64,000 bases of DNA, from assembly GCF_003202405.1 (NCBI RefSeq), contig NZ_QJHL01000005.1, positions 310,001-374,000 on the forward strand. Reading direction: 5' to 3'. Made by a program: the position numbers and the translations under genes. Positions 1 to 8,851 of this stretch are shown in pieces. The notes under the pieces are model-generated. The model searched no databases and was not told where the DNA came from. It worked only from the letters and a program-made list of their open reading frames with translations. How positions within the stretch are numbered: position 1 is the first letter of the stretch; every line of letters begins with the position of its first letter. This stretch comes from Flavobacterium hydrophilum. Lineage in GTDB: Bacteria; Bacteroidota; Bacteroidia; Flavobacteriales; Flavobacteriaceae.

Positions 1-407
1 ACTAATTGTTTTGAACCTTTTTCAAATCGCTCAAATTCTTTAAGAGTAGCTTCAACAATATAACCTCCTTTATTAGCGATTTTAAGCTTTATCTTTTCAT
101 TTTCAATCGTGGTAAAAGACTCTTTTGCAGAAGGAAGTGTAGCTGAATAAGCAAAACCACCTAATGTTTTTTGTAATTGGGCTAATTGAACCGTATCACC
201 AGGAGTTGTTGCGACAGCTGGTAAAGCAGCAGTTTTAGATTTATCTTCTTTTGCTTGTGCCTCTTGTTTCGCAACTAATTCTTTCTTGGCTTTTTCAGCA
301 GCAATTTCTTTCTCAGAAGGTTGATTTTGATACATAATCCAAATCAAAATTCCAAATATCAATACAAAACCAATGATTGAATTAAGGTCTAATTTTTTTT
401 CTTCCAT
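1..407 (-). CDS. yidC: YidC membrane protein insertase, N-terminal part (runs off the window)
   Basis: Only the first 135 codons are present. The start is the ATG whose complement lies at 405-407. The product begins MEEKKLDLNSIIGF, then has one hydrophobic helix (about residues 11-26), a Lys/Ala/Glu-rich linker, and the start of the periplasmic domain (…TLPSAKESFTTIENEKIKL…). This is the layout of Gram-negative YidC, which inserts and folds inner-membrane proteins with or without SecYEG. It sits 80 bp downstream of pyrG on the same strand, probably co-transcribed. The catalytic membrane core lies outside the window, so the call rests on the N-terminal region and gene order. Confidence 0.85.
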   Translation of the reverse strand, partial: MEEKKLDLNSIIGFVLIFGILIWIMYQNQPSEKEIAAEKAKKELVAKQEAQAKEDKSKTAALPAVATTPGDTVQLAQLQKTLGGFAYSATLPSAKESFTTIENEKIKLKIANKGGYIVEATLKEFERFEKGSKQL

Positions 408-487
408 TATAATTTAAAAAAGTTACTCATTAAAGAATATTAGTTATGAGTTAGACTCAAAAGTTACATCCTCTTAGAATATTAATA

Positions 488-2101
488 TTATTTTTTATGT
501 GAATTTACAGCAGCAGCCACAAAATTCACAAAAATAGGGTGCGGATTTGCTACCGTGCTTTTGTATTCAGGATGGTATTGTACTCCAATAAAAAACGGGT
601 GATTTTCTAATTCTACAATTTCTACTAAACCAGTGTCAGGATTAACTCCAGAAGCAATTAAACCTGCTTTCTGCAATTCATCTTTATACTTATTATTGTA
701 CTCATAACGGTGACGATGACGCTCCGAAATAGTTTTTTCTCCGTAAATTTTATGTGCTAAAGTATTTGGCTTAATGTCACATTTCCAGGCTCCAAGACGC
801 ATTGTCCCTCCTTTGTCTGTGATTGTTTTTTGCTCTTCCATCAAATTCACAACAGGATGTTTTGTTTTTTCATTCATCTCTGTAGAATTCGCTTCAGCAT
901 ATCCTAAAATATTTCTTGAATATTCGATAACCGACATCTGCATTCCCAAACAAATTCCGAAGAACGGAATATTATTTTCACGTGCATAACGAACTGCCTC
1001 AATTTTTCCTTCAATTCCTCTTTCTCCAAAGCCAGGGGCAACTAAAACTCCGTCAAGCGGTCCTAGTTTCTCAGCCACATTATCAATATTAATATGTTCT
1101 GAGTGAATCGAAATTACATTTACTTTAGTTTCATTCGCAGCACCTGCATGAATAAACGCCTCCAAAATAGATTTGTAGCAATCCTGCATTTCTACGTATT
1201 TACCAATCAAACCGATATTTACAGTATGTTTTGGATTTTTTAATCTGCGTAAAAAAGTATTCCAGTTTTTAAGATCCGGAGCTGCTTTTTTAGGTAAATC
1301 TAACTTTTTCAAAGCCACAACATCTAATCCTTCTTCAAGCATTAAATTAGGAACTTCATATATGGTTGAAGCATCAATAGACTGAATAACTGCTTCTTTT
1401 TTTACATTACAAAACAAAGCTAATTTACTGCGTAATTCCTGAGACAATTCATGCTCAGTTCTACATACTAAAATATCTGCTTTGATTCCGCTTTCCATCA
1501 ACGTTTTTACAGAGTGCTGTGTCGGTTTTGTTTTTAATTCTCCTGCAGCAGCCAAAAATGGCACTAAAGTCAAATGAATCACAATTCCGTTGTTTTCACC
1601 CAATTCCCAAACCAACTGACGAACAGATTCAATATATGGCAAAGATTCAATATCACCAACAGTTCCGCCAATTTCAGTAATCACAATATCATAATCGCCT
1701 GATTTACCAAGCAATTGCATTCTGTCTTTGATTTCGTTAGTAATGTGAGGAACAACCTGAACTGTTTTTCCTAAAAACTCTCCTCTTCTTTCTTTTTCAA
1801 TAACCGAAAGGTAAACTCTTCCTGTTGTAACGTTATTTGCCTGAGAAGTAGGAACATTTAAAAAACGCTCATAGTGACCTAAATCTAAGTCCGTTTCGGC
1901 ACCATCATCTGTCACATAACATTCTCCATGCTCGTAAGGGTTCAAAGTACCCGGATCAACATTGATATAGGGATCGAATTTCTGAATAGTAGTACGATAT
2001 CCTCTTCCTTGTAACAATTTTGCTAAAGATGCCGCGATAATTCCTTTTCCTAAAGAAGAAGTCACACCGCCTGTAACAAAAATATATTTTGTTTGATTCA
2101 T
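488..2101 (-). CDS. pyrG: CTP synthase
   Basis: A 537-residue glutamine-hydrolysing CTP synthase making CTP from UTP, ATP and glutamine, of normal family length. The synthetase domain starts with the P-loop GGVTSSLGKG (residues 11-20). The class I glutamine amidotransferase domain has the nucleophile in FGICLGMQ (Cys384) and the His/Glu pair in YHPE near the C-terminus. An in-frame extension 17 codons upstream exists, but MNQTKYIFVTGG is the canonical N-terminus, so the start is set at 2101. A TACTTTTG box (complement of 2142-2149) lies about 40 bp upstream. It precedes yidC on the same strand. Confidence 0.97.
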   Translation of the reverse strand: MNQTKYIFVTGGVTSSLGKGIIAASLAKLLQGRGYRTTIQKFDPYINVDPGTLNPYEHGECYVTDDGAETDLDLGHYERFLNVPTSQANNVTTGRVYLSVIEKERRGEFLGKTVQVVPHITNEIKDRMQLLGKSGDYDIVITEIGGTVGDIESLPYIESVRQLVWELGENNGIVIHLTLVPFLAAAGELKTKPTQHSVKTLMESGIKADILVCRTEHELSQELRSKLALFCNVKKEAVIQSIDASTIYEVPNLMLEEGLDVVALKKLDLPKKAAPDLKNWNTFLRRLKNPKHTVNIGLIGKYVEMQDCYKSILEAFIHAGAANETKVNVISIHSEHINIDNVAEKLGPLDGVLVAPGFGERGIEGKIEAVRYARENNIPFFGICLGMQMSVIEYSRNILGYAEANSTEMNEKTKHPVVNLMEEQKTITDKGGTMRLGAWKCDIKPNTLAHKIYGEKTISERHRHRYEYNNKYKDELQKAGLIASGVNPDTGLVEIVELENHPFFIGVQYHPEYKSTVANPHPIFVNFVAAAVNSHKK

Positions 2102-2141
2102 TCTGTTGTTAGTTTGTATTGTAGTTGTGTAAAAAACTTGG

Positions 2142-2149
2142 CAAAAGTA
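2142..2149 (-). promoter_or_regulatory. Probable pyrG promoter, -7 box
   Basis: The minus strand reads TACTTTTG, an exact match to the Bacteroidota -7 consensus TAnnTTTG, about 40 bp before the pyrG start codon. A -33 TTG at normal spacing was not clear, so the call is tentative. Confidence 0.45.
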
Positions 2150-2164
2150 CAATTTAATTAGACA

Positions 2165-2310
2165 ATTTGCTAATTAGAAAATTAGAAAATGTATCAATTG
2201 AAAAATTTAAGAAATAGACAAGTGATAATTACAAAACAATGAATTAAATTCATTTTAAATCAATATTTTAAAGCTATCTGTCTAAACATTATCTAATTTT
2301 CTAATTTTCC
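2165..2310. repeat. A/T-rich intergenic inverted repeat
   Basis: The spacer between pyrG and the DUF3820 gene carries iterated TAATTAGAAAAT-like words. Exact 14-bp arms lie at 2177-2190 and 2296-2309 in inverted orientation, with similar words around them. This looks like a dispersed A/T-rich flavobacterial spacer repeat. No gene is seen in it. Confidence 0.45.
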
Positions 2311-2324
2311 ATTATCTAATTCTT

Positions 2325-2555
2325 TTAAGGTTTCGGATACTGCTTTTTAATATTTCTGATTAACTCTTCTAATCCATTCAGTTTTAACTCATAAATAAGC
2401 TGTAGCTGCTGCCCTAACTCTCCTTTAGGAAAACCTTTATTATGATACCAAACCACATAATATTCGGGCAAATCAATTAAAAAACGTCCTTCGTATTTTC
2501 CGAAAGGCATTTTGGTATGAGCTAATTTTATAAGAAGTTTTTTGTCTTGTTCCAT
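2325..2555 (-). CDS. DUF3820 family protein
   Basis: A 76-residue cytoplasmic protein with no signal peptide. It carries the family core: MPFGKYEGR near residue 16, then a P-x-x-Y-x-x-W segment (DLPEYYVVWYHNKGFPKG), then a helix. These are hallmarks of DUF3820, also labelled putative quorum-sensing-regulated virulence factor in some databases; its biochemical role is not established. It lies 81 bp downstream of the OsmC gene on the same strand, separated by a hairpin, so it may be partly uncoupled from that operon. Confidence 0.8.
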   Translation of the reverse strand: MEQDKKLLIKLAHTKMPFGKYEGRFLIDLPEYYVVWYHNKGFPKGELGQQLQLIYELKLNGLEELIRNIKKQYPKP

Positions 2556-2566
2556 TTTTTTAAAGA

Positions 2567-2618
2567 AAAAAGAAGCAAGAAAAAAGAATGTAAATCTATC
2601 CTCTTTCCTGCTTCTTTT
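2567..2618 (-). terminator. Possible terminator between the OsmC and DUF3820 genes
   Basis: Arms AAAAGAAGCA (2567-2576) and TGCTTCTTTT (2609-2618) pair exactly, with further partial pairing inward. On the minus strand the stem is followed by a T-rich tract. It sits just downstream of the OsmC stop codon. Confidence 0.5.
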
Positions 2619-2636
2619 AATTCTATAATTAGATTC

Positions 2637-3038
2637 TTATTTCCAGTTAAAAGTGATTCGTTTTTCAATATCAGAATTTAGACTCAAAAAAACCGGACAA
2701 GTCATTGCTGCACGTTCTAAAATTATTCTGTTTTTTTCATCAGCATCACTTTTCAAATCAAAAACAATTTCGATGGCGCCAATTCTTCTTGGTTCGGCGT
2801 TCATGATTTTAGTTACTTCAGCTGTCGAATCCACTAAATCCACATTTAAATCACGAGCTTTAATTCCCATGATCGTAAACATACAACTTGCCAAAGCATT
2901 TGCAACTGTATCTGTTGGAGAAAACGCTTCTCCTTTTCCGTTATTGTCTAATGGTGCATCAGAAATAAGTTCGCTTCCTGATTGCACATGTATTGATTTT
3001 GTTCTTAAATCGCCTAAATAGGTTACTTTTGATGTCAT
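2637..3038 (-). CDS. OsmC family peroxiredoxin-like protein
   Basis: A 133-residue cytoplasmic protein of the OsmC/Ohr/YhfA superfamily, thiol-dependent enzymes that reduce organic hydroperoxides. The two family cysteines are visible: Cys52 in LASCMFTIMG and Cys114 in AAMTCPVFLSL. The sequence resembles the general OsmC/YhfA branch more than Ohr, so the substrate is uncertain. Its start codon overlaps the stop of the upstream LysM gene as TAATG (3036-3040 on the complement), implying translational coupling to that gene. Confidence 0.9.
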   Translation of the reverse strand: MTSKVTYLGDLRTKSIHVQSGSELISDAPLDNNGKGEAFSPTDTVANALASCMFTIMGIKARDLNVDLVDSTAEVTKIMNAEPRRIGAIEIVFDLKSDADEKNRIILERAAMTCPVFLSLNSDIEKRITFNWK

Positions 3039-5119
3039 TAATTTGCTACTTTTAAAGTTAAGTCTGAGTCGTAATATAAAATGTAAACACCTTTATTGGC
3101 GTGTCCTCCATCTTCTTTTTTATAATATTGAAATTTATTATCAACCTGCTCGGTTGTCATTAAATCTGCTGTTTCCTGATATGTTTTTCCCTGAACCAGA
3201 CGCATCATGGTATCAAAAGTTACATCAAATCCACGAGTTGCGTACGTATTAGGATTTACTTTGTTTTTCAACTTGTATTCTTTTTCAAAAACTAATACAC
3301 CAGCCTCATCGCTTTCACGAGTAACAGACGGATACATTAATTTTAATTTTACCAAATTTTCGAAATTAATCTCATCTGTATCCAATGTACTGTTTGGCTC
3401 CAGAATCACCAATTGTATCTGACAGGTTCTCTGAGCATCAATTAAAGCTTTTATGGTGGTTTTAATCATTGCGGTATTAGCTGTTTCCATTACAACATAA
3501 TTCATTTTTCCCGGAAACAATAAACTTTTTAAATTAGCAACATCCAACCCTCCGGTTTCAGTAAAAGAAGCAAATGCTACTCCTTTTTGGTTTTGTTTAA
3601 TATAACTGATAACTGATTCTTTTTTCTTATCAACCACAGCTACAATGTTACCGTTTTTAGAACGCATATAATCAAAAACAGTATTTCTTACGACATCATT
3701 AGACGGAACTGACTGATACAAATTATCAATTGGATTAGCCGAATCTTTTGACAATGGCGAAATCACAGGCACATTATACAATCGTAATGAATTTGCTGTG
3801 GCCTCAGCATTATTTTGATAAAATGGCCCAATAACAGCATTGGCATTCTGCAATTTATTTTGAGAAATCAACCCTGAAACATTCGATGTACTTTTCGTTT
3901 CCTGCGAATCATAAATTGAAATATCAATTGGCAATTTTAAAACTTTAGCTGAATCTATCGCCATCATTGCTCCCGAATAAAAGTCCAGTGTCATATTCAA
4001 AAATTTGTCGCTTTTAATTCGGCTGGCAGAACTTAACGTATCATTTTGCATTTTTGCTAAATTAAAAGGCAATAATAAAACCAGCTTTTTACGCTCGTTC
4101 TGACCTCTTTTTTTACTTAGTTCAACTATCTCCGGATCAGCAGAAACAGTTTCAGATTTTACTTTTTCAAGAATTTGAATTCCTCCTTTATTTTCTACCG
4201 GTTTTTCAATTTGTTTTTGTTCTTCTTTTACGATAATTGGAACCGGAGCAACATATCCTGATGGAACTTTTAAAACCATTCCTTCTTTTACACCTTCAGA
4301 AAGTGCCGGATTCAGTTCTGTTAATTCTTCCTGAGTGATATGAAAAGTTCTTCCTAAACTATAAAAAGTCTCTTTTGGTTTAACCTGATACTCCATATAA
4401 GTAGTTACTTTTTTTGAAGCTTCAACAGGCTTTTTAGCCTCAGCAGGTTTAGCATTATTTGCAATTACAGTTGTGGCTTCTGTATTTGGAGCCGTTCCTT
4501 TTATCGTTAATCTGTATCCAATTGGTAAATTAGATACAATTTCAGGATTACGTTTTTCTAAATCTTCAATAGTAGTATTGTATTTTTTGGCTATTGAAAA
4601 TTTAGTTTCTTTAGCTATAACATCATGATAAACATATTTTTCCTGAGTTTTTTCCTTTACTGGTTTGGTAGAAGAAGGTGTTTTTACCGAAGCTCCTTTT
4701 GCAGGAATTACCAATTTTTGCCCAATTTGAACGCCGTCTTTTTCCAGAAACGGATTTGCAGCTTTCAGAGCTTCATCTGAAATACCATATTTTTTTTCAA
4801 TACTGTAAAAGGTTTCTTTTGGCTGTACTTCATGTATAACTTCTTTAGTATTTCCGTTCTTTTTCGCTGCAGTTTCTTCTTTTTTAAAAGTTGCAGTTTT
4901 ATCGCTGCTGCTTGGAATCAGTAAAACTGTATTAGGTTTTAAAGAAGTCCTTGCATCTGGATTTAACTGGTAAATATCATAAGGAGTAACCTTGAATTTT
5001 TGAGCAATCTGATTGATTGTCTCTCCATTCGACACAGTGTATTTAAATACTTTTCCTTGTGAAAAAGCAGAACACGTAATAAAAAAAGCAACAGAAAACA
5101 GGGTGAAAAAATATTTCAT
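3038..5119 (-). CDS. LysM-repeat protein with periplasmic-binding-protein-like C-terminal domain
   Basis: A 693-residue exported protein. The start MKYFFTLFSVAFFITCSAFS gives a clean signal peptide; an ATG six codons earlier is less likely. Four LysM modules occupy roughly residues 25-290 (for example VSNGETINQIAQKF, QPKETFYSIEKKYG, AKETKFSIAKKY, KPKETFYSLGRTF). The remaining 350 residues resemble a type 1 periplasmic-binding (ABC receptor) fold, starting near KKLVLLLPFNLAKM. By family knowledge LysM modules bind peptidoglycan; the ligand of the C-terminal domain is unknown. It is coupled to OsmC by a TAATG overlap and follows a second LysM gene. Confidence 0.88.
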   Translation of the reverse strand: MKYFFTLFSVAFFITCSAFSQGKVFKYTVSNGETINQIAQKFKVTPYDIYQLNPDARTSLKPNTVLLIPSSSDKTATFKKEETAAKKNGNTKEVIHEVQPKETFYSIEKKYGISDEALKAANPFLEKDGVQIGQKLVIPAKGASVKTPSSTKPVKEKTQEKYVYHDVIAKETKFSIAKKYNTTIEDLEKRNPEIVSNLPIGYRLTIKGTAPNTEATTVIANNAKPAEAKKPVEASKKVTTYMEYQVKPKETFYSLGRTFHITQEELTELNPALSEGVKEGMVLKVPSGYVAPVPIIVKEEQKQIEKPVENKGGIQILEKVKSETVSADPEIVELSKKRGQNERKKLVLLLPFNLAKMQNDTLSSASRIKSDKFLNMTLDFYSGAMMAIDSAKVLKLPIDISIYDSQETKSTSNVSGLISQNKLQNANAVIGPFYQNNAEATANSLRLYNVPVISPLSKDSANPIDNLYQSVPSNDVVRNTVFDYMRSKNGNIVAVVDKKKESVISYIKQNQKGVAFASFTETGGLDVANLKSLLFPGKMNYVVMETANTAMIKTTIKALIDAQRTCQIQLVILEPNSTLDTDEINFENLVKLKLMYPSVTRESDEAGVLVFEKEYKLKNKVNPNTYATRGFDVTFDTMMRLVQGKTYQETADLMTTEQVDNKFQYYKKEDGGHANKGVYILYYDSDLTLKVAN

Positions 5120-5214
5120 AATAGATATTAAAAACAATTATTCTTTAATTCGAACAAGGTACTAATTTCTGTTCAAAACAAAAATCAGTCCGAAAGTTAA
5201 TTCTTTACTAATTA

Positions 5215-7131
5215 TTACCTGAGATCAATCTCGGCCTTAACAATAATTACATTTTTATATAACTCATTTTCTTCCTTTTTCTTGCACTGATACAAAACTT
5301 CTTCCATAGTATTATATTTGTCAGAATACACATAATATGAAAGACTATTTATATTAAAAAAGAAGCTGGCATTAAAATCACCTGAATCAATTAACTTCAT
5401 AATCAACTGATCTCTGGGCGCAGGATCTGTAAATGTGCCCAAAACTAAATAATAGCTGTTTGGAACTTCTTTCAGATTATCAAAAACTTCAATTTTTGTA
5501 TTTTTTTCATTTTTAAACGGATTCTCTTTCAGTTCTTGTTTCATTTCCTCTAGCGAAACTGTTTTAGAACTTTCAACTAAACCAGATACATTTTGATTTT
5601 TAATGGCTTCATCCTGATACTTTTTCAGTTTGATCAAAGCCAGTTTATCATCAAAATTTCGCGCTTCCATACTATAATAAGTAGCTTTGCTAATGTGTCT
5701 TTTAACTTCAATCTTTTTCTGATTATCCAAAGAATCAATTTTAGCAATTAGTAACTGATTTTGGGCATCTCCTTGTTTCTGTTGGATTTTATAACGTTTG
5801 ATTTCTTCTAATGAAAGCCTTTGCTGTATCGAAGTAACATTGTTCTTTTTCTCGCTTTCGCGGATTTTTTTCTTGTATTCCTGGTTTTCTTCTACGGCAA
5901 TTTTCTCCACTTTATTCATTAAACCGGCATACACTTTTCGGTTTTCAGCCAGTTCTTTCTTTAATTGAGAAGATAATTCACTTGTTTTACCAATACTTTC
6001 ATACGATTGCTTTTCTAATCGCTTTGATTCAGTAACATTCAGGACATCCATTCTTTTCAATTCGACCAAATCATTGTTCATCGTATTGACTAAAGAATCT
6101 AATTTTGCCATTAAAATATCCTGAACATTTTTATTCGCTTCTAAAACCAAACGCAGCTTTTCAACTGAATTCTCTTTAGAACCATTCATATCATCCAGAT
6201 TCAGTTTTAAATCATTGATTTTTATGATTTTCTGATTCATTTCTTTCTGAACAACCAATCTGTCTTTTAAATCATCAATTTCAACTGTTTTGGCTTTTGT
6301 TTTTTCAACTACCACTTGTTTTTCGGCAAGAGCCAGCATCAACTCTTCACTTTCATTCGCCGGTTTAATTGCTTTTGTATTAATTGCCAGCTTATTTCCA
6401 ACAATTAATCCGTTTACGATTTCAGGATTTTGAGATTCTAACTGATCAATTGAAATTCCATATTTTTTAGAAATTGAAAATTTGGTTTCTTTAGCTTCAA
6501 CAATGTGAAAAACCGTTTCCTGATTTATTACACGAACTCTTCCGTCTAAAGTTTTTCTTTTGTTTGGAATTGTGATTGTCTGACCAATCTGCAGTCCGTT
6601 TTGAAGAATCTCTTTGTTTAAATTTTCTAAGTCCTGAACCGAGACATTATATTGCCTCGCAATACTGAACAACGATTCTTTAGCAACAACCAAATGTGTT
6701 GGTTTAGCTGAAGATGAAGCTTCCTGCTTAAATACATTATATGAATTTTGAGGAATTATTAGTTCTTGTCCGATTTGAAGTCCGCCCGCCAGAATTTCAA
6801 GATTAGCATTTTGAATAGCCTCAACAGAAACATGATATAGTTTTGACAAGCCAAAAAGAGTTTCTTTTGGTGCGACTAAATGCGTAAGCTGTGTTTTTTG
6901 ATGGTTTTTGGTTTCGGCATGAACAGGAATTTTAATAATTTGATTATCCTTTATACCATTTTGCGATTCTGGGTTGAGTTTATAAATCTCGTCGACAGAA
7001 ACCTTATACTTTTGGGCAATAAAATAAGCAGTTTCTCCTTTTTGAATTTTATGCTCAATAATTGAATCTTGCGCAGTTATTTTGTTAAAAGACAAAATAA
7101 ACACAAGAGAAATCGTTAAAAAGTTTCTCAT
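5215..7131 (-). CDS. LysM-repeat protein with coiled coil and SPOR-like end
   Basis: A 638-residue exported protein. The chosen start MRNFLTISLVFILSFNKITA gives a signal peptide; 24 upstream in-frame codons lack one. Four LysM modules span about residues 20-255 (QKGETAYFIAQKYKV, APKETLFGLSKLYHV, AKESLFSIARQYNV, AKETKFSISKKYGI). A long charged coiled coil (about 270-510) follows, and the last 80 residues (YYLVLGTFTDPAPRDQL…) resemble a SPOR-type module. All parts point to peptidoglycan association in the periplasm; the exact role is unknown. It lies directly upstream of the first LysM gene (95-bp spacer). Confidence 0.85.
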   Translation of the reverse strand: MRNFLTISLVFILSFNKITAQDSIIEHKIQKGETAYFIAQKYKVSVDEIYKLNPESQNGIKDNQIIKIPVHAETKNHQKTQLTHLVAPKETLFGLSKLYHVSVEAIQNANLEILAGGLQIGQELIIPQNSYNVFKQEASSSAKPTHLVVAKESLFSIARQYNVSVQDLENLNKEILQNGLQIGQTITIPNKRKTLDGRVRVINQETVFHIVEAKETKFSISKKYGISIDQLESQNPEIVNGLIVGNKLAINTKAIKPANESEELMLALAEKQVVVEKTKAKTVEIDDLKDRLVVQKEMNQKIIKINDLKLNLDDMNGSKENSVEKLRLVLEANKNVQDILMAKLDSLVNTMNNDLVELKRMDVLNVTESKRLEKQSYESIGKTSELSSQLKKELAENRKVYAGLMNKVEKIAVEENQEYKKKIRESEKKNNVTSIQQRLSLEEIKRYKIQQKQGDAQNQLLIAKIDSLDNQKKIEVKRHISKATYYSMEARNFDDKLALIKLKKYQDEAIKNQNVSGLVESSKTVSLEEMKQELKENPFKNEKNTKIEVFDNLKEVPNSYYLVLGTFTDPAPRDQLIMKLIDSGDFNASFFFNINSLSYYVYSDKYNTMEEVLYQCKKKEENELYKNVIIVKAEIDLR

Positions 7132-7147
7132 AAATAGTAGGTTATAA

Positions 7148-7183
7148 AAAATTAAGGCCTTACAAATGTAAGACCTTAATTTT
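7148..7183 (-). terminator. Terminator after guaA
   Basis: A 16-bp stem (7148-7163 with 7168-7183, one mismatch) with an AAAT loop, about 10 bp past the guaA stop codon and followed by a T-run on the minus strand. It separates guaA from the LysM genes. Confidence 0.75.
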
Positions 7184-7193
7184 AAATATGGTA

Positions 7194-8723
7194 CTATTCC
7201 CACTCAATTGTTGCAGGTGGCTTTGAACTTATATCATAAACTACACGATTCACGCCTTTTACCTTATTGATAATGTCATTTGATATTTTCATCAGGAAAT
7301 CGTAAGGCAATTGAACCCAGTCAGCAGTCATACCGTCTGTTGATTCTACAGCTCTAAGCGCAACTACTTTTTCGTAAGTACGCTCATCACCCATCACTCC
7401 AACAGAGTTTACAGGAAGTAAAATCGCTCCGGCCTGCCAAACTTTATCATACAGTCCCCATGATTTTAATCCTTCAATGAAAACAGAGTCTACATCCTGC
7501 AGAATTCGAACTTTCTCCGGAGTAATATCACCTAAAATTCTGATTGATAATCCAGGTCCAGGAAAAGGGTGTCTTCCTAATAATTCAGGATCTATTCCTA
7601 AAGTAGCACCTACTCGTCGCACTTCATCTTTAAAAAGCATTCTAAGTGGTTCTACAATTTTTAATTTCATATAATCCGGCAAACCACCAACATTGTGGTG
7701 TGATTTAATCGTAGCCGATGGTCCTTTTACAGAAACCGACTCGATTACATCTGGGTAAATCGTTCCTTGTGCTAGCCATTTTACATCTTCGATCAAATGT
7801 GATTCATCATCAAAAACTTCGATAAATACACGTCCGATTGTTTTACGTTTGGTTTCAGGATCGCTTATTCCGGCTAATTCGCCAAGAAAACGATCTCCGG
7901 CATCTACTCCTTTTACATTTAATCCCATTCCTTTGTATTGATCTAATACATTTTGGAATTCGTTTTTACGAAGCAAACCGTTATTTACAAAAATGCAATA
8001 TAAGTTTTTACCAATTGCCTTGTTTAATAAAACTGCTGCTACAGTAGAATCTACTCCGCCAGAAAGTCCTAAAACTACTTTATCGTTTCCTAATTTCTCT
8101 TTTAATTCTGCTACCATTTCTTCTACGAAAGCACCTGGTGTAAAATTTTGAGGAACGTCAGCAATTTTTACTAAAAAGTTTTCCAGCATTTTTGATCCGT
8201 CAGTAGAATGGAAAACCTCAGGGTGATATTGAATGGCATAAGTAGTTTCACCTTCTATTTTGTAAGCGGCAAATTCTACGTCATGTGTACTGGCTAATTT
8301 CACTGCGTTGGTTGGAAGCGCCTTGATACTATCACTGTGACTCATCCAAACCTGACTGTTTTCTGAAACACCATTAAAGAAAACTTCATTCTCTTTAATA
8401 TAAGATAAGTTTGCTCTACCGTATTCTCTGGTATTAGAGGCTGCTACTTCTCCGCCGCTAAAGTGTGCTAAATATTGTGCTCCGTAACAAACGGCAAGCA
8501 TTGGAAGTTTACCTCTTATTTGCGATAAATCAGGATGAGGGGCATCTTCTCCGCGAACAGAAAAAGGGCTTCCTCCTAAAATTACGGCTTTATAAGGTGA
8601 TAAATCACTAGGAAAGTGATTGTAAGGAAAAATTTCGCAGAATATATTTAATTCGCGAACTCTACGCGCAATAAGCTGAGTGTATTGCGATCCGAAATCT
8701 AAAATAAGTACGTTGTGTTGCAT
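7194..8723 (-). CDS. guaA: GMP synthase (glutamine-hydrolysing)
   Basis: A 509-residue enzyme converting XMP to GMP with ATP and glutamine. The N-terminal class I amidotransferase has its nucleophile in MLAVCYGAQ (Cys79) and the His/Glu pair in YHPE (His167, Glu169). The ATP-pyrophosphatase domain has the PP-loop SGGVDS (221-226), and the C-terminal dimerisation domain ends in PATIEWE. The start is MQHNVLILDFG at 8723; a TTG two codons upstream is possible but less typical. A TATTTTTG box and a large perfect hairpin lie immediately upstream. Confidence 0.97.
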   Translation of the reverse strand: MQHNVLILDFGSQYTQLIARRVRELNIFCEIFPYNHFPSDLSPYKAVILGGSPFSVRGEDAPHPDLSQIRGKLPMLAVCYGAQYLAHFSGGEVAASNTREYGRANLSYIKENEVFFNGVSENSQVWMSHSDSIKALPTNAVKLASTHDVEFAAYKIEGETTYAIQYHPEVFHSTDGSKMLENFLVKIADVPQNFTPGAFVEEMVAELKEKLGNDKVVLGLSGGVDSTVAAVLLNKAIGKNLYCIFVNNGLLRKNEFQNVLDQYKGMGLNVKGVDAGDRFLGELAGISDPETKRKTIGRVFIEVFDDESHLIEDVKWLAQGTIYPDVIESVSVKGPSATIKSHHNVGGLPDYMKLKIVEPLRMLFKDEVRRVGATLGIDPELLGRHPFPGPGLSIRILGDITPEKVRILQDVDSVFIEGLKSWGLYDKVWQAGAILLPVNSVGVMGDERTYEKVVALRAVESTDGMTADWVQLPYDFLMKISNDIINKVKGVNRVVYDISSKPPATIEWE

Positions 8724-8753
8724 GCGCAAAAATACTTTTTATATTCGAAAATG

Positions 8754-8804
8754 AAAAATCGGAACAATGAAAAAAAATATTTTTTTTTCATTGTTCCGAT
8801 TTTT
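8754..8804. terminator. Perfect 24-bp inverted repeat, terminator-like, upstream of guaA
   Basis: Arms 8754-8777 and 8781-8804 are exact reverse complements around a 3-nt TAT loop. The core is ATCGGAACAATG, flanked by A and T runs. It lies between the end of the upstream secreted-protein gene (8852) and the guaA start (8723), both on the minus strand. It can end the upstream transcript, and because it is so close to guaA it could also act as an attenuator. Confidence 0.75.
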
Positions 8805-8851
8805 AGGTTAGAGGCTATTAATTACAAAGACACAAAAACGTAGCAACTTTA

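Noticed and set aside
3038..7131. Regularly spaced similar DNA words in the LysM genes, suggestive of a repeat array.
   Set aside because: They are codon-level similarity of the LysM modules, diverged and in frame; not a CRISPR or tandem DNA repeat.
8724..8729. TTG start two codons upstream of the chosen guaA ATG.
   Set aside because: The MQHNVLILDFG start is the family-typical one and has an ATG.
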